This document shows positions 63,790-64,000 of a stretch of DNA of 64,000 nucleotides, in pieces. Source of the stretch: Tribonema minus (taxonomy: Eukaryota > Sar > Xanthophyceae > Tribonematales > Tribonemataceae). Location of the stretch: NCBI GenBank assembly GCA_017506865.1, contig JAFCMP010000041.1:1-64000 (forward strand), read 5' to 3'. Made by a program: the position numbers and the translations under genes. Position 1 is the stretch's first letter, and each line of letters opens with the position of its first letter. The notes below the pieces were generated by a model. That model ran no database searches, was not told where the DNA came from, and saw only the letters and a list, made by a program, of their open reading frames with translations.

Positions 63790-64000
63790 CTGCGCAGGCG
63801 AGAAGGTTACAGTACAGGAAGTACAGAGTGAGTACATGCTAGGTGCTGGAAGGTTCAGTACTTCATGGTGTGTGGTTGACGCAATGATCGTGTGCGTGAC
63901 GCAACTAGTCTTGACAGCTTGCTAGCACATACAAACCTCAAGCGCTCTGCTATAGTCACAGCAATGGCAGCTGGTCCACTGACGCAATACAACCATTGGC

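Noticed and set aside
1-64000. tRNA or rRNA genes
   Set aside because: No cloverleaf with matching acceptor and T-arm or rRNA core was recognised by eye; a covariance-model scan would be decisive.

Overview
The window looks like nuclear DNA of a GC-rich, intron-rich, repeat-laden alga or alga-like protist, most likely in the green lineage. The reasons are spliced genes with standard GT-AG introns, alanine/glycine-rich exons, interstitial TTTAGGG/TTAGGG-like telomere words, an EsV-1-7-type cysteine repeat protein, and a Ty3/gypsy element of a kind previously reported from algae. Nothing identifies the species. No rRNA, tRNA or CRISPR array was recognised.

Left part (1-16.8 kb): a tyrosine-recombinase gene (Crypton-like or related) is split by a 13.8 kb Ty3/gypsy LTR retrotransposon at 2183-15985. 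The two 207-bp LTRs read as identical and a 4-bp target duplication (CTTC) flanks them. The element encodes Gag with a shortened zinc knuckle, then in the same frame after a TAG stop an Ala-rich linker, an aspartic protease, a complete C5 cytosine-DNA methyltransferase, a second Ala-rich linker, RT, RNase H, integrase, a chromodomain and an extra C-terminal domain. A 9-bp perfect hairpin begins exactly 8 nt after the Gag TAG, the geometry of a stop-codon readthrough signal. This copy also carries an 857-bp direct duplication enclosing an inverted piece of gag, which breaks pol.

Middle (16.8-32.4 kb): a repeat-rich stretch with decayed accessory genes. It holds a Cys-rich minus-strand gene with frame breaks, a ~388-bp higher-order satellite, a U-box/HhH exon divergent from a broken EsV-1-7 repeat gene, a second copy of that divergent promoter and N-terminal module attached to HNH-like nuclease modules, and a ~147-bp tandem array.

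32.4-44.1 kb is one complete Mutator-like element (MULE): ~150-bp terminal inverted repeats, a 10-bp target duplication, and an intact six-exon, 968-aa transposase (FAR1-type zinc domain, DDE core, SWIM finger, PDZ domain). A 732-bp hAT-type MITE is nested in one of its introns.

Right part (44.1-64 kb) is ordinary host sequence on the minus strand: a 13-exon ATG11 (FIP200-like autophagy scaffold) gene of 996 codons whose phases close perfectly, an unidentified multi-exon gene, and the last exon of GAPDH. Several ATG11 introns contain tandem copies of the neighbouring exon edge together with its splice site.
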